Source: Clostridium uliginosum (GTDB lineage Bacteria > Bacillota > Clostridia > Clostridiales > Clostridiaceae). Taken from it: 64,000 bases of DNA. Within the stretch, counting starts at the first letter, position 1, and each line of letters starts with the position of its first letter. A program made the translations under genes and the position numbers. The notes under the pieces were generated by a model. That model saw nothing but the letters and a program-made list of their open reading frames with translations. It was not told the origin of the DNA and did not search any database. Positions 37,502-48,770 of this stretch are shown in pieces. The stretch is from positions 1 through 64,000 of the forward strand of contig NZ_FOMG01000015.1 of the NCBI RefSeq assembly GCF_900112485.1, given 5' to 3'.

Positions 37502-38122
37502 ATGGATAAAAATAAGTTTAAGAAACAGATAAAAAAAATACTATCTGAAAAAAAATTAAGTAGTCTTATTTCAGTATGCTTAGTTTTAGCTTTTATACTT
37601 GTAGCAATAAATGTATTAATGCCTAAAAATATTTATTTAAATAAACCTAAAAATGATCAAAGTACATCTTTAAACAAAGAAGATAATAATACTAATACTG
37701 TGAGCAGTAAACTTAGTGAACAAAAAAATTATGAGGAAAAACAAAAAGTTGATTTAAAAAATATATTAAAGAAGATGGACGGTGTAGGAGATGTTGACGT
37801 AATGATTTCATTTGAAAGTGGAGAAGAAAAAGTGCCAGCTTATGATACTACTGCTCAAACATCAACTACAGAAGAGACTGATAATGAAGGCGGAAAGAGA
37901 GTAAACAATCAACAAAATGATGGTTCAAAGGTAGTTATGACTAATAGTGATGGTAATAATGAACCTTTTATATTAAGGACATATAAACCTAAAGTTACAG
38001 GCGTTGTTGTGGTTGTAGAAGGTGCTGAAAATGGTAAAACAAAATATAGTATTGAGCAAGCAATTTCAAAGTTATATAACTTAACTTTAGATAAGGTTAA
38101 TGTATATCCTATGAAGAAGTAG
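37502..38122 (+). CDS. spoIIIAG: Stage III sporulation protein SpoIIIAG
   Basis: Protein of 206 residues with one membrane segment (about 18-40) and an intermembrane ring-building domain. LKKMDGVGDVDVMISFESG and the C-terminal KPKVTGVVVVVEGAENGKTK are characteristic. SpoIIIAG forms a large ring in the space between mother cell and forespore. Confidence 0.94.
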   Translation: MDKNKFKKQIKKILSEKKLSSLISVCLVLAFILVAINVLMPKNIYLNKPKNDQSTSLNKEDNNTNTVSSKLSEQKNYEEKQKVDLKNILKKMDGVGDVDVMISFESGEEKVPAYDTTAQTSTTEETDNEGGKRVNNQQNDGSKVVMTNSDGNNEPFILRTYKPKVTGVVVVVEGAENGKTKYSIEQAISKLYNLTLDKVNVYPMKK

Positions 38123-38161
38123 CATATAATTTTATAGAAAAAGGATGGGAGGAGAAATATT

Positions 38162-38707
38162 ATGAAAAGGAAACAATTGGGAATAATTTTCACATTACTA
38201 GCATTAATATTATGTGTAGGGGTGCTAGCAGCAAAACTTAATACTGGGGGGTTAAATGATCCAACAGACTTAAGTCAAGTACTATCAACTGAAAATATAA
38301 ACACTACTAAAGAAAATGGAAAGGTAGCAGATAATAAAGGAGAGAAAGCAGCATTAAGCCAACAAGAAGGTTTTTATCAATCAAAGAGTCTAAGGGAACA
38401 ACACGATTCATCAACAGTTCAAAATTTAAAAGCTATAATAGATGACTCAAATACATCTAAAGAAAGAAAAGAAGATGCAACAAAAGAGTTAACTCAAAAG
38501 ACTATGAATACAGATAATGAAGGCAGAATAGAATTAAACGTAAAAAATAAAGGATATGAAGATGTTTTATGTACTTTAGACTCTAATAAAGCAACAGTAA
38601 TAGTTAAATCTCAAGATCAACTTGCAGAAAAAGATAGTGTTGCTATTCAAGAAATAGTTCAAAATGTATCAAAAATTAAAGATGTAATAATACAAGTTGA
38701 AAAATAA
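38162..38707 (+). CDS. spoIIIAH: Stage III sporulation protein SpoIIIAH
   Basis: Protein of 181 residues with an N-terminal membrane helix (7-25), a linker and a C-terminal YscJ-like ring domain (about 85-181). In Bacillus it binds SpoIIQ on the forespore side. It is the last gene of the operon; GGGAGGAG precedes the ATG. spoIIQ is not here. Confidence 0.93.
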   Translation: MKRKQLGIIFTLLALILCVGVLAAKLNTGGLNDPTDLSQVLSTENINTTKENGKVADNKGEKAALSQQEGFYQSKSLREQHDSSTVQNLKAIIDDSNTSKERKEDATKELTQKTMNTDNEGRIELNVKNKGYEDVLCTLDSNKATVIVKSQDQLAEKDSVAIQEIVQNVSKIKDVIIQVEK

Positions 38708-38756
38708 CATAATATCCATTAAATATTCGACTTGTTATTTTATTTTATATGACTAA
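38706..38756. repeat. Right-arm copy of the palindromic repeat after spoIIIAH
   Basis: ACATAATATCCATTAAATAT and TCGACTTGTTATTTTATTTT...ATATGACTAA resemble the AATATTGACTTG variant. No terminator is obvious here. Confidence 0.5.
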
Positions 38757-38785
38757 TTGTAATGTTAAATCATATTTGATATAAT
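38757..38785 (+). promoter_or_regulatory. Sigma-A type promoter with extended -10, upstream of the Asp23 gene
   Basis: TTGTAA (38757-38762), a 17-base spacer and TATAAT (38780-38785) preceded by TGA (extended -10). A seven-base hairpin GTTTTGT / ACAAAAC (38803-38820) follows, directly before the Shine-Dalgarno site. Confidence 0.65.
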
Positions 38786-38837
38786 AAACCTAAGATTAAC
38801 ATGTTTTGTTATTACAAAACCTAGGAGGGTGAAGAGC

Positions 38838-39218
38838 ATGGAAGATTTCAACAATGAAGAAAATGTTGGAGTTGTAAAAATATCCGATGAGGTGGTAAGC
38901 GTTATTGCTGGTATTGCAGCACAAGAAATTGAAGGCGTTAGTGATTACCAAGTAGGTGTTTCAAATAACTTATCAAGTATTCTAAAAGGAAAAAAATCTC
39001 CAGGAAAGTCAACTAAGGTTACTTTAATAGAGGATAGAGCGACTATAGAGATGAGTTTAAGCGTTGAGTATGGTATAAAAATCATGGATGTAGTTTCACA
39101 AGTTCAAGAAAATGTAAAGAGAACTGTAGAAGCTATGACTGGTTTACAAGTAGAGGCTGTTAATGTATATGTTCAAAACATTTACTTGCCTAAAAAAGAA
39201 GAATGTGAATCTAATTAG
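38838..39218 (+). CDS. Asp23/Gls24 family protein (YqhY-like)
   Basis: Protein of 126 residues with VVSVIAGIAAQEIEGV, GIKIMDVVSQVQENVKRTVE and VEAVNVYVQNI, the Asp23 family core. In Bacillus the yqhY gene lies between the acetyl-CoA carboxylase genes and nusB and affects lipid synthesis; accBC are missing here. ATG at 38838 after GGAGGGTGA is preferred over the GTG at 38829 that overlaps that site. Confidence 0.9.
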   Translation: MEDFNNEENVGVVKISDEVVSVIAGIAAQEIEGVSDYQVGVSNNLSSILKGKKSPGKSTKVTLIEDRATIEMSLSVEYGIKIMDVVSQVQENVKRTVEAMTGLQVEAVNVYVQNIYLPKKEECESN

Positions 39219-39228
39219 TTTTAATTTC

Positions 39229-39256
39229 ACCCTCTGAATTTCAGAGGGTGTTTCCA
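39229..39256 (+). terminator. Hairpin after the Asp23 gene
   Basis: A perfect ten-base stem CACCCTCTGA / TCAGAGGGTG with a three-base loop, then TTTCC. The short T run makes it a weak terminator or attenuator before nusB. Confidence 0.6.
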
Positions 39257-39349
39257 TGTTAGGTATTATTTTGTTTATAATGCTTAAAAATGTTTATAAA
39301 AGACAAAATGTAGGAATAATAGAAATAACATAAATATCAGGAGGACTAT

Positions 39350-39751
39350 ATGAATAGAAAATTATCAAGAGAAAAAGCAATGGAATTATTATTTGGAATG
39401 AGTTTAAATGCGGACAATTGTGAAGAAACATTAGAAAATTTCATAGATAATTATGAAGGAGACATAAAAGAATTAGATTTAACTTACATAAAGAGAATAT
39501 TAATAGGTGTGGAATACAATAAAGAGAAAATCGATGAAGCGATATCAGCAAATTTACATAATTGGAAAATAGGCAGAATATCAAAAATCAACTTATGTAT
39601 TTTAAAATTAGCAGTCTATGAGATAGAATATAATGAAGAAGTCCCAAATAGGGTGGCTATAAATGAAGCATTAGAAATAGCAAAAAAATATTCTGATGAA
39701 AAAAGTGTATCATTTATTAATGCAGTATTAGATAATATTCTAAAAAAATAA
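39350..39751 (+). CDS. nusB: Transcription antitermination factor NusB
   Basis: All-helical protein of 133 residues that binds boxA RNA with NusE (S10) in rRNA antitermination. Motifs [12 protein letters not shown] at the N-terminus and the conserved [23 protein letters not shown] ending, here read in parts as [17 protein letters not shown], are diagnostic. AGGAGG precedes the ATG. folD follows in 17 bases. Confidence 0.96.
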   Translation: MNRKLSREKAMELLFGMSLNADNCEETLENFIDNYEGDIKELDLTYIKRILIGVEYNKEKIDEAISANLHNWKIGRISKINLCILKLAVYEIEYNEEVPNRVAINEALEIAKKYSDEKSVSFINAVLDNILKK

Positions 39752-39768
39752 AAAGGGGCGGATTGTAA

Positions 39769-40617
39769 ATGGGGCAAATTATAAATGGAAAAGAAGTGTC
39801 ACTTAAGGTAAAAGAAGATATTAAATCTTTTGTTGAAAAAAGAAATAATAGTGGTTTAAAGATACCTAAAGTTGCTTCCATACTAGTTGGAAATGATGGC
39901 GGATCAATTTATTATATGGGAAGTCAAGAAAAGGTAGCTATGTCACTTGGCGTTGGTTTTTTGAAGGTTGTATTAGAAGAAAAATGCAATGATAAAGACG
40001 TTATTGATGAAATTCATAAATTAAATAACGATGATGATGTTCAAGGGATAATAATTCAATTACCTTTACCTAAGCACTTAGATGAAAAGAAAATAATAAA
40101 AGAAATATGTATACATAAGGATATAGATTGTCTTACTTTTGAAAGTCAAGGCAAACTATATATGGGAGAAAAAGGTTTTATACCTTGTACTCCTAATTCT
40201 GTTGTTACTTTAATTAAAAGTTTAAATGTAGATATTTCAGGTAAAGAAGTAGTTGTTCTTGGAAGAAGTAATATAGTAGGAAAGCCAGTGGCACAACTGT
40301 TATTAAACGAAAATGCTACAGTTACAATATGTCATTCTAAAACAAAGGACTTAAAAGAAGTTTGCAGTAGAGCCGATATATTAGTAGTTGCAATAGGAAG
40401 ACCAAAATTTATAAATGAAGATTATGTAAAAGAGGGTGCAATAGTTATTGATGTTGGAACTTCATCATTTGAAGGAAAGATAACTGGAGATGTAGATTTC
40501 GATAAGGTAATAAATAAAGCATCTTTCTTAACTCCAGTACCAGGTGGAGTTGGAGCTTTAACTACTACTCTTTTAATAAAAAATTCATGTGAGGCTTTAA
40601 AGGAATATGAGGATTAA
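39769..40617 (+). CDS. folD: Bifunctional methylene-THF dehydrogenase / cyclohydrolase FolD
   Basis: Protein of 282 residues that converts 5,10-methylene-THF to 10-formyl-THF with NADP. The active-site Tyr and Lys fall in [13 protein letters not shown], and the [12 protein letters not shown] and [11 protein letters not shown] motifs are present. The C-terminal [13 protein letters not shown] is typical. It overlaps xseA by 11 bases. Confidence 0.96.
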   Translation: MGQIINGKEVSLKVKEDIKSFVEKRNNSGLKIPKVASILVGNDGGSIYYMGSQEKVAMSLGVGFLKVVLEEKCNDKDVIDEIHKLNNDDDVQGIIIQLPLPKHLDEKKIIKEICIHKDIDCLTFESQGKLYMGEKGFIPCTPNSVVTLIKSLNVDISGKEVVVLGRSNIVGKPVAQLLLNENATVTICHSKTKDLKEVCSRADILVVAIGRPKFINEDYVKEGAIVIDVGTSSFEGKITGDVDFDKVINKASFLTPVPGGVGALTTTLLIKNSCEALKEYED

Positions 40618-41806
40618 GACGTTAACTGTTTCAGATTTAACAAATTATATAAAGAAAGTAATGGATAGCGACTTTATTTTAAATAATCTCTCTGTAAAAG
40701 GAGAGATTTCTAATTTAAAGTTCCATAGTAGTGGCCACATTTATTTTTCTCTTAAGGATAACAATGGAAAAATAAATTGCGTAATGTTTAAAAGTAAAGC
40801 TAGCCTTTTAGATATATCATTACAAGATGGAATGGAAGTTATAATTAAAGGTAGAGCATCGCTTTATCCTGCTACTGGTAGCTTTCAACTTTATTGTGAT
40901 GAAATAAAAAAAGAAGGTCAAGGCGAACTATTTATTAAATTCGAGGCTCTTAAAGACAAATTATCTAAATGTGGATATTTTGATGAAGAGTATAAGAAAG
41001 AACTACCTAAATATGCTAAGAAAATAGGAGTTGTAACCTCTGAAACTGGAGCTGTAATAAGAGATATTATAAATGTGACTACAAGAAGAAATAGCTTAGT
41101 AGACATAGTATTATATCCTGCTAAAGTTCAAGGAGAAGGTGCTTATAAAGAAATTATTAAAGGAATTGAATACTTTAATAAGAAAAAAAATGTTGATTTA
41201 ATAATAGTAGGTAGAGGTGGAGGTTCCATAGAAGAATTATGGAACTTTAATGAAGAAGATGTAGCTATGGCTATATTTAATTCTAAAATTCCTATTATTT
41301 CAGCAGTTGGTCATGAAGTAGATTTCACTATTTCAGATTTTGTAGCCGATTTTAGAGCAGCAACGCCGTCTCAAGCAGCTGAAATATCAGTTCCACTTTT
41401 AAGTGATATAAATGATAAAATTTATGATATATCAAGAACTTTAGATATGAAGATTCAGGATAAAATAGTACATTGTAAAAATGAGTTAATGTCAAATGAA
41501 AGAATTTTGAAATTACATTCACCAATGTCTAAAATAGTAAATTCATATTTAGAAGTAGATAAATTAAAAGATAGATTAAATTTTATAATAAGTGCAAGAA
41601 TTAAAAGAGAGAAGCAAAATATAGAAGGATTAAATAGTCTACTATCTGCTAATAATCCTGTAAAAGTACTTAATAAAGGTTATGCTATAATAGAGGATGA
41701 AAATAATATTTTAATTACAAGTACATCTCAATTAAGTGATGAAACAAATTTAAAAATTTCTCTTAAAGATGGAATAGTAAAGGGAAATTTTATACCTACT
41801 AAGTAA
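40607..41806 (+). CDS. xseA: Exodeoxyribonuclease VII large subunit
   Basis: Protein of 399 residues with an N-terminal OB fold ([20 protein letters not shown]) and the catalytic domain ([47 protein letters not shown]). With XseB it degrades single-stranded DNA from both ends. ATG is inside folD, so the two are coupled. Confidence 0.96.
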   Translation: MRIKTLTVSDLTNYIKKVMDSDFILNNLSVKGEISNLKFHSSGHIYFSLKDNNGKINCVMFKSKASLLDISLQDGMEVIIKGRASLYPATGSFQLYCDEIKKEGQGELFIKFEALKDKLSKCGYFDEEYKKELPKYAKKIGVVTSETGAVIRDIINVTTRRNSLVDIVLYPAKVQGEGAYKEIIKGIEYFNKKKNVDLIIVGRGGGSIEELWNFNEEDVAMAIFNSKIPIISAVGHEVDFTISDFVADFRAATPSQAAEISVPLLSDINDKIYDISRTLDMKIQDKIVHCKNELMSNERILKLHSPMSKIVNSYLEVDKLKDRLNFIISARIKREKQNIEGLNSLLSANNPVKVLNKGYAIIEDENNILITSTSQLSDETNLKISLKDGIVKGNFIPTK

Positions 41807-41819
41807 GGAGCTTAAAGAT

Positions 41820-42044
41820 ATGGCGAAAAAAGAAAGCTATGAAGAAATGTTACTTAACCTTCAAGAAATATTAAATAATTTAGAACAAGAGGGATTGAGT
41901 CTTGAAGAGGGCATGAAAGCTTATGAAGATGGCGTAAAGCTTGTAAATAAGCTTTATAAGACTCTTAATTCATATGAAGGGAAGATTTCTATAATCAAGG
42001 ATGAAAAAGAAGTGGAGTTTGACAAACAAGATGGAGATAAATAA
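41820..42044 (+). CDS. xseB: Exodeoxyribonuclease VII small subunit
   Basis: Coiled-coil protein of 74 residues ([34 protein letters not shown]) typical of XseB, which binds the large subunit in several copies. AAGGAG precedes the ATG. Its 3' end overlaps the ispA start. Confidence 0.95.
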   Translation: MAKKESYEEMLLNLQEILNNLEQEGLSLEEGMKAYEDGVKLVNKLYKTLNSYEGKISIIKDEKEVEFDKQDGDK

Positions 42045-42900
42045 TTTAAAAAATACAATAGACAACTATTTAAAAGAATATTTTAATGAAAAAGATTCTT
42101 ATAATAAAACTATATATGAAGCAGCTAGCTATAGTATAAATATAGGTGGAAAGAGAATACGTCCACTGCTATTTTCTTTAACATATGATATATATAAAGA
42201 AGATACAAAAAAAGTAATGCCTATGGCAGCAGCAATAGAAATGATTCACACATATTCTTTAATCCATGATGATTTACCATGCATGGATGATGATGATCTA
42301 AGAAGAGGAAAACCAACAAATCATAAGGTATTTGGAGAAAATATGGCTGTTTTAGCAGGAGATGCATTATTAAATGAAGCTATGGTATTACTTATGAAAC
42401 AGTCATTAACTTTAGGCGAGAATTCACTAAAAGCTTCTTATGAAATTGCTACAGCATCAGGTGCTGAAGGTATGATAGGTGGTCAAGTGGTTGATATTTT
42501 AAGTGAAGGTAAGAAAATATCAAAAGAACAATTAGAATATATGCATACAAAGAAAACAGGAGAATTAATTAAGGCTTCAGTGGTAGCAGGAGGTATTTTA
42601 GCTAATGCACCAGATGATGATTTAGAAGCTTTAGATAAGTATGGAAAAAAATTAGGCTTAGCCTTTCAGATAAAAGATGATATATTAGATATAACAGGAT
42701 CATGTAAACAGCTAGGAAAAAATCCTCACAGAGATGAAGAATTAAATAAAACTAATTTCATAACTGTTTATGGGGTAGAAAAGTGCGAAGAACTATGCAA
42801 GCAATTAACAGAAGAATGCATAGAAATTTTAAATAGATTAACAGTAGATGCAAGTTCTTTAAAGGAGTTAACATATAGCCTTTTAAACAGACAAAACTAA
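42031..42900 (+). CDS. ispA: Farnesyl / geranyl diphosphate synthase IspA
   Basis: Protein of about 289 residues of the trans-isoprenyl diphosphate synthase family. The first Asp-rich motif is [15 protein letters not shown] and the second is KDDILDITG. It makes short-chain isoprenoid precursors and lies next to dxs of the same pathway. ATG at 42031 gives the usual length; an in-frame ATG at 42001 would add ten residues. Neither has a strong ribosome site, in keeping with coupling to xseB, which ends at 42044. Confidence 0.93.
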   Translation: MEINNLKNTIDNYLKEYFNEKDSYNKTIYEAASYSINIGGKRIRPLLFSLTYDIYKEDTKKVMPMAAAIEMIHTYSLIHDDLPCMDDDDLRRGKPTNHKVFGENMAVLAGDALLNEAMVLLMKQSLTLGENSLKASYEIATASGAEGMIGGQVVDILSEGKKISKEQLEYMHTKKTGELIKASVVAGGILANAPDDDLEALDKYGKKLGLAFQIKDDILDITGSCKQLGKNPHRDEELNKTNFITVYGVEKCEELCKQLTEECIEILNRLTVDASSLKELTYSLLNRQN

Positions 42901-42917
42901 AAAAGGGAATGGTTGTT

Positions 42918-44771
42918 ATGAAGTCATTAATAGATAGTTTAAACTTCCCAGAAGATTTAAAAAATATGAATGAAAACAAGATGAAAATATTAAGTAAAGA
43001 AATTAGAATGTTTTTAATAGATAGCGTTTCAAAGACAGGAGGTCATTTATCATCTAATTTAGGTGTGGTTGAGCTTACACTTAGTCTTTTTAAAGCTTTC
43101 GATTTTAATAGGGATAAAATAGTTTGGGACGTAGGACATCAAAGTTATGTATATAAGATTTTAACAGGAAGAAAAGAAGGGTTTAAAAATCTTAGACAAT
43201 TTAATGGACTTAGTGGTTTCCCAAAAAGAAATGAAAGTAAGTATGATTCTTTTGATACAGGTCATAGTAGTACATCAATATCAGCAGCACTTGGGATTGC
43301 AAGAGCGAGAGATTTGAAAAATGAAAACTATAATGTTATTGCAGTTATTGGTGATGGAGCTTTAACAGGTGGAATGGCACTTGAAGCTTTAAATGATGCA
43401 GGTTTTAGAAAAACAAAAATAGTTATAATTTTAAATGATAATCAGATGTCAATTTCTCTAAATGTTGGAGGTCTTTCAAGATATTTAAATAAGTTAAGGA
43501 TGGAACCAAGATATAATAAATTAAAAGCTGATATACATACATCTTTAAATTCATCAAATTTAGGTAAAAACATAGCTTATAAGATGTCAAAAGTAAAAGA
43601 TAGCATAAAGCAATTAGTTGTACCTTCAATGTTTTTTGAAAATATGGGAGTTAAGTATATAGGACCAATTGATGGTCATGATATAAAGTCAATGACTGAA
43701 GTATTTACTAAAGTTAAAGATATAGAAGGCCCAGTTATAATACATACAATAACTAAAAAGGGAAAAGGATACGCTTTAGCAGAACAAAGCCCATCAAAAT
43801 ATCATGGAGTTGGACCATTTGATTTAGAAAGTGGAGAGTCAAGGATATCTTCTAAAACTACTTATTCAAAGGCATTTGGAGAAGCTTTAGTAGATATTAG
43901 TGATAAGCATAAAGATATTGTAGCAATAACAGCAGCAATGCCGGATGGAACTGGCCTTAAAAACTTTGCAAGCAAGTTTCCTGAGAGATTTTTTGATGTA
44001 GGAATAGCAGAGCAACATGCAGTAACACTCGCGGCAGGAATGGCAAGTAATGGCTTGAAACCGGTTTTTGCAGTGTACTCAACTTTCTTGCAAAGAGGTT
44101 TTGATCAAGTTTTTCATGATGTTTGCATGCAAAATTTACCAGTTATATTTGCAATAGATAGATGTGGTATAGTTGGAGACGACGGAGAAACTCATCAAGG
44201 AATTATAGATATATCTTATTTATCAATGATACCTAATATAAGTATAGTTGCACCTAAATGTGTAGAAGAGATGCCTCTTCTTTTAAAATGGGCAATTCAA
44301 AAAAATGCTCCAGTTGCGATAAGATATCCAAGAGGAGCGGATATAATTGATTATATGACACCTTTAAAGGAAATAAAAGAAGGCGTATGGGAAGTAATAA
44401 GTGAAGGAACTGATGTTTGTATTATTGCAAGTGGAAAAATGGTACAACATGCAATTTTAGCAAAAGAATTGTTAAAAGATAAAAACCTAAATCCTAAAAT
44501 AATAAATGCAACATTTATAAAACCAATAGATAAAAAAATGTTACAAAAACTTAAAGACGAAGGATATAATATTTTAACTATAGAAGATAATAGTTTAGCA
44601 GGAGGATTAGGATCATCAATTTTACAATCCTTAAATGATATAAATTATAAAGGCAATATTAAATTATTAGGATATAAAGATGAGTTTATTCCACAAGGAA
44701 GTGTTGATATACTTTATAAGGAATATGGATTAGATCCTCAAAGCATAAGTGATGCTGTCATAAAACTTTAG
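42918..44771 (+). CDS. dxs: 1-deoxy-D-xylulose-5-phosphate synthase
   Basis: Protein of about 617 residues, thiamine-diphosphate enzyme that joins pyruvate and glyceraldehyde-3-phosphate in the MEP isoprenoid pathway. The [18 protein letters not shown] motif binds ThDP and metal, and [18 protein letters not shown] is in the pyrimidine domain. ATG at 42918 is a little better spaced from AAAAGGGA than the ATG at 42909. The stop TAG is the first three bases of a palindromic repeat (TAGGCACATT). Confidence 0.95.
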   Translation: MKSLIDSLNFPEDLKNMNENKMKILSKEIRMFLIDSVSKTGGHLSSNLGVVELTLSLFKAFDFNRDKIVWDVGHQSYVYKILTGRKEGFKNLRQFNGLSGFPKRNESKYDSFDTGHSSTSISAALGIARARDLKNENYNVIAVIGDGALTGGMALEALNDAGFRKTKIVIILNDNQMSISLNVGGLSRYLNKLRMEPRYNKLKADIHTSLNSSNLGKNIAYKMSKVKDSIKQLVVPSMFFENMGVKYIGPIDGHDIKSMTEVFTKVKDIEGPVIIHTITKKGKGYALAEQSPSKYHGVGPFDLESGESRISSKTTYSKAFGEALVDISDKHKDIVAITAAMPDGTGLKNFASKFPERFFDVGIAEQHAVTLAAGMASNGLKPVFAVYSTFLQRGFDQVFHDVCMQNLPVIFAIDRCGIVGDDGETHQGIIDISYLSMIPNISIVAPKCVEEMPLLLKWAIQKNAPVAIRYPRGADIIDYMTPLKEIKEGVWEVISEGTDVCIIASGKMVQHAILAKELLKDKNLNPKIINATFIKPIDKKMLQKLKDEGYNILTIEDNSLAGGLGSSILQSLNDINYKGNIKLLGYKDEFIPQGSVDILYKEYGLDPQSISDAVIKL

Positions 44772-44842
44772 GCACATTCAAAAAAATAATTGACAAATAT
44801 ACGACGCATCTTTGATCAATTATTTTCTTTCATGTGCCTTAT
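44769..44842. repeat. Dispersed palindromic repeat, archetype copy
   Basis: The arms are GGCACATTCAAAAAAATAA and TTATTTTCTTTCATGTGCC, exact reverse complements over most of their length. The core ACAAATATACGACGCATC matches the copy at 1957 with one change. It begins on the dxs stop codon and ends 20 bases before tlyA. Confidence 0.85.
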
Positions 44843-44862
44843 AATTAAAAGGAGAAGAATAC

Positions 44863-45672
44863 ATGGCGGGAAAAAAGCAAAGACTTGATTTACTTTTAGT
44901 AGAAAAAGGTATAATTAATTCCAGAGAAAGAGCAAAAGCTTGCATTATGGAAGGCAAAGTATTTATAGATGGTCAAAGAGTTGATAAAGCAGGAGAAAAG
45001 ATAAGTTACGAAGCTGATATAGAATATAGAGGAGAAACTCTTCCATATGTTAGCAGAGGTGGACTAAAATTAGAAAAGGCAATGAAGTCTTATGATATTT
45101 CCTTAGAAGGGAAAGTATGTATGGATATAGGAGCCTCTACAGGAGGATTTACAGATTGTATGCTTCAAAATGGAGCAATAAAGGTATTCTCAGTAGATGT
45201 TGGATATGGACAATTTGCATGGAAGCTAAGGACTGATGAAAGAGTAGTATGTATGGAAAGAACTAATATAAGATATGTTACTCCAGAGGATATAGGTCAG
45301 GCTTTAGATTTTGCATCAATAGATGTATCATTTATATCATTAAAGAAAATAATGCCAGCAACACTATCATTATTAAAAAGTGATGGAGAAGTAGTTGCAC
45401 TAATAAAACCTCAGTTTGAAGCAGGACGTGAAAAAGTAGGAAAAAAAGGCGTTGTTCGAGAAATTAGTACTCATAAAGAAGTTGTTTATGGAATTATAGA
45501 TTTCCTTAAAGAGAAAGAATTGAATATTTTAGGGGTAGGATATTCTCCAATTAAAGGACCAGAAGGTAATAGAGAATATTTAGTTTACTTTACAAAGGAT
45601 AATGAGAAAGAAAGCAATTTTAAAATGCAAGATGTAGATGAGGTGATAGAAGCCTCTCATATACAACTTTAA
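44863..45672 (+). CDS. tlyA: TlyA family rRNA 2'-O-methyltransferase
   Basis: Protein of 269 residues with an S4 domain (about 5-65, RLDLLLVEKGIINSRERAK) and an FtsJ/RrmJ-like methyltransferase domain (CMDIGASTGGFTDCMLQNGA). Close relatives methylate ribose in 16S/23S rRNA; a haemolysin role has also been reported. The Bacillus equivalent is yqxC, next to ahrC. AAAAGGAGAAG precedes the ATG. Confidence 0.93.
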   Translation: MAGKKQRLDLLLVEKGIINSRERAKACIMEGKVFIDGQRVDKAGEKISYEADIEYRGETLPYVSRGGLKLEKAMKSYDISLEGKVCMDIGASTGGFTDCMLQNGAIKVFSVDVGYGQFAWKLRTDERVVCMERTNIRYVTPEDIGQALDFASIDVSFISLKKIMPATLSLLKSDGEVVALIKPQFEAGREKVGKKGVVREISTHKEVVYGIIDFLKEKELNILGVGYSPIKGPEGNREYLVYFTKDNEKESNFKMQDVDEVIEASHIQL

Positions 45673-45689
45673 ATGTTTTTGGAGGGGTT

Positions 45690-46544
45690 ATGGAAAATAT
45701 AGGTATTGCAATAAATCCATCAAAAGATAATAAAAATACTATTTTAAATATGGTTATAGAAAATGTTAAACAAGTATTTAACATTGAATATATTCCAATA
45801 TATAATAGTTTTGATATAAAAGAATTAGACTTAAGTTCCTTAGATTTACTTATTATTTTAGGTGGAGATGGAACGTTACTTGGAGCAGCAAGAGAACTAA
45901 GTGATAATTTTAATGCACCAATACTTGGAGTAAATATAGGGAATTTAGGATTCTTATCAAGTACTGAAATATCAGATTTAGATTCTGCATTAAAAAAGAT
46001 TAAAGCAGGAGACTGTAAAATTCAAGAAAGAATGATGTTAAACTGTGAAGTCAATTTAGAAGAATCTAAAAAGGAACTTAAAGCATTAAATGAAGTAGTT
46101 GTTGCACGAGGCACACTATCTAGAATGGTAAAGTTTAAAATATTTGTTGATGGAAAATTATATTCAATATTTAAGGGTGATGGACTTATTATATCAACAC
46201 CTACTGGATCAACTGCATATTCATTTTCAGCAGGAGGACCATTTATATATCCAGATTTAGAGGTCATTACCATAACACCAATATGTGCACATACAAAAAG
46301 TATGCATACTATAGTTCTAAAAGGTGAGAGCATTATTACAATAATGGTAGAAAACGAAGATGACGAAATTTATTTAACAGTAGATGGTCAAAAAGCTATT
46401 GAAATGAATGACAAGGCTTTAATTACAGTAAAGAAAAATACTAAGTCAATAAAATTACTTTTATTTAATGATTATGATTATTTCAAAGTAATAAGAAAAA
46501 AGGTTTTAAATAATTCTAAAGAATGTGATGGTGAGAAATTTTGA
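45690..46544 (+). CDS. nadK: NAD kinase
   Basis: Protein of 284 residues that phosphorylates NAD to NADP. It has GGDGT at 58-62 and the [16 protein letters not shown] nucleotide-binding segment. TGGAGGGG precedes the ATG. It overlaps argR by four bases. In Bacillus nadK is not in this cluster; in clostridia it usually is. Confidence 0.96.
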   Translation: MENIGIAINPSKDNKNTILNMVIENVKQVFNIEYIPIYNSFDIKELDLSSLDLLIILGGDGTLLGAARELSDNFNAPILGVNIGNLGFLSSTEISDLDSALKKIKAGDCKIQERMMLNCEVNLEESKKELKALNEVVVARGTLSRMVKFKIFVDGKLYSIFKGDGLIISTPTGSTAYSFSAGGPFIYPDLEVITITPICAHTKSMHTIVLKGESIITIMVENEDDEIYLTVDGQKAIEMNDKALITVKKNTKSIKLLLFNDYDYFKVIRKKVLNNSKECDGEKF

Positions 46545-46987
46545 AATCAAAAAGGCATACAAAAATATTAGAAATTATATCATCTAAAGAAGTAGAAACT
46601 CAAGAAGAATTAGCAGAAGAATTAAAATCACAAGGCTTTGATATAACTCAAGCTACAGTTTCAAGAGATATTAAAACTTTAAAACTTATTAAAGTTCAAG
46701 CTCAATCAGGTAAATCTAAGTATGTTGTATCTTCAGGGGAAGAAAGAAATATAGTTGATAGATTAAGCAATATTTTATCCAATACAGTTATAAGTGTAGA
46801 AAACATAGATAAAATGGTTGTCATTAAAACAATAAGTGGTTCAGGATCTGCAGCAGCGGAAGCTATAGATAATTTAGAAGGTTCTGATATAGCAGGCACC
46901 GTAGCAGGAGATAATACAATATTTATTTTAGTTAGAAGTTTAGAAAAGGCTGAAGAATTAGTATCAAAAATAAGAAAGAGAATATGA
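46541..46987 (+). CDS. argR: Arginine repressor ArgR / AhrC
   Basis: Protein of 148 residues with an N-terminal winged helix (1-70, [20 protein letters not shown]) and a C-terminal hexamerisation and arginine-binding domain ([12 protein letters not shown]). It represses arginine synthesis and activates catabolism. The TTG start overlaps the nadK stop (TTTTGA). recN follows after 24 bases. Confidence 0.95.
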   Translation: MKSKRHTKILEIISSKEVETQEELAEELKSQGFDITQATVSRDIKTLKLIKVQAQSGKSKYVVSSGEERNIVDRLSNILSNTVISVENIDKMVVIKTISGSGSAAAEAIDNLEGSDIAGTVAGDNTIFILVRSLEKAEELVSKIRKRI

Positions 46988-47011
46988 TTATAGATATAAG
47001 GATGGATAAAA

Positions 47012-48700
47012 ATGTTAATTCAATTAAATATTAAAAATTTTGCATTAATACAAGAAATAACTATGAATTTTAATGAAGGATTTAACATACTTTCAGGTGA
47101 AACTGGTGCAGGAAAGTCTATTTTAATGGATGCAATAGATTATGTCCTAGGTGGAAAATTTTCTAGAAGCTTAATTAGAACAGGAGAAGAAAAAACCTAT
47201 GTAGAAGCACTGTTTACTCTTGAAAATAATACAATAAGAAAAATATTGATTGAATTAGATATTGAAAATGATGATGATATATTAATCATTTCAAGAGAAA
47301 CTCATCAAAGTGGAAGAAGTTTAATTAAGGTTAATGGAAAGAGTTTGATAGCTTCTCAATTAAAAAGAATACGAGAAAAACTTTTAGATATACATGGACA
47401 ACATCAAACTCAAAATCTTTTGCAAAAAAATAGTCATATATTATATTTAGATAGTTTTATAGGAAATGAAATTACTGAGCCATTAGAAGAATTTACTTCT
47501 TTAAAAGAAGATTTACTGAAAGTTCAAAATAAAATGCAAGATATTTCAGGTAATGAGGATAGAGAAAAACTTTTAGATTACATTAAATTTCAAATAGAAG
47601 ATATAGAAAATGCAAACCTAAGAGAAGATGAAGAAGAGAAGTTAAAGGAAGAATTTAATTTATTATCAAATGCTGAAAAAATTAGTAATAGTTTAAATTT
47701 ATCTTATTCATTGTTAAATGGTATTGAAGGAGAAAACAGTGTTATAAATTCAATTTCAAAAGTAATACAAGAATTATCTAATGTAGAAAATAATTTTGAG
47801 AAAATTAAAAAAAATAGAGAATTAATTGAGGGAGCCTTTTACTCATTAGAAGAAGCATCAAGAGAAATTAGAGATATGGCTGAAGAAGTTGTATATGATA
47901 ATGATGCTTTAGAAAAGATAAATTCAAGGATATATGAAATAAATCAATATAAGAAAAAATATGGAGTTACTATAAAAGATGTTATAGTATATAACAAAAA
48001 AATTAAAACTCAATATCATGATTTAGTAAATTCAGAAAAAATTATAGAAGAGTTAAATAAACAAAAACAAGAGATTTTAAATAAAATGGATAAAGTATCT
48101 TTAAAGCTTCATAATTTGAGAATTAGCAAAAGTACACAGTTAGAAGAAAATATTTTAAAGGAACTTGTTTTTGTAGGACTTGAAAAATCTAAAATGCAAA
48201 TCAATATAATTAAGGAAGATAGATTTAATTCTAGAGGTTCTGATGAAGTAAACTTTTTAATTTCTACAAATCCAGGTGAACCTTTAATGCCTTTAGAAAA
48301 GGTATTATCAGGTGGAGAGCTTTCAAGAATTATGTTAGCCCTAAAGTGTGTATTTGCAGATAAAGATGAAATACCTACTTTAATTTTTGATGAAATAGAT
48401 ACAGGTATTAGTGGCGTTGTTGCTCAAAGAGTTGGTGAAAAGATGTATCAGGTGTCAAAAAATCACCAAGTTCTTTGTATAACTCATCTTCCTCAAATTG
48501 CAATTTTATCAGACTATCATTACTTTGTAACAAAAGAAGTAAAAGATAATAAAACATTTACTAGGATTAGAGTGCTTTCAAAAGAAGAAAAGGAATATGA
48601 AATAGGCAAGATGTTAGGTGGAGACGAAGTGACAGAAGCTACATTAAATAATGTTAAAGAAATGATAAAGTTAGGTGAAATTAAAAAATTAGAAATTTAA
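47012..48700 (+). CDS. recN: DNA repair protein RecN
   Basis: SMC-like ATPase of 562 residues. Walker A GETGAGKS lies at 29-36, followed by a long coiled-coil middle (about 155-375), the signature LSGGELSRIMLALK, and Walker B LIFDEIDTGISG. It acts early in double-strand-break repair. AAGGATGG precedes the ATG. A terminator follows. Confidence 0.97.
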   Translation: MLIQLNIKNFALIQEITMNFNEGFNILSGETGAGKSILMDAIDYVLGGKFSRSLIRTGEEKTYVEALFTLENNTIRKILIELDIENDDDILIISRETHQSGRSLIKVNGKSLIASQLKRIREKLLDIHGQHQTQNLLQKNSHILYLDSFIGNEITEPLEEFTSLKEDLLKVQNKMQDISGNEDREKLLDYIKFQIEDIENANLREDEEEKLKEEFNLLSNAEKISNSLNLSYSLLNGIEGENSVINSISKVIQELSNVENNFEKIKKNRELIEGAFYSLEEASREIRDMAEEVVYDNDALEKINSRIYEINQYKKKYGVTIKDVIVYNKKIKTQYHDLVNSEKIIEELNKQKQEILNKMDKVSLKLHNLRISKSTQLEENILKELVFVGLEKSKMQINIIKEDRFNSRGSDEVNFLISTNPGEPLMPLEKVLSGGELSRIMLALKCVFADKDEIPTLIFDEIDTGISGVVAQRVGEKMYQVSKNHQVLCITHLPQIAILSDYHYFVTKEVKDNKTFTRIRVLSKEEKEYEIGKMLGGDEVTEATLNNVKEMIKLGEIKKLEI

Positions 48701-48731
48701 AAATTAATACATATTGAAATATAATTTGGTA

Positions 48732-48770
48732 AAAATAAAACCATGGATTCCATGGTTTTATTTTTTTTTA
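48732..48770 (+). terminator. Terminator after recN
   Basis: AAATAAAACCATGG pairs with CCATGGTTTTATTT and runs into nine T residues. Confidence 0.88.
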
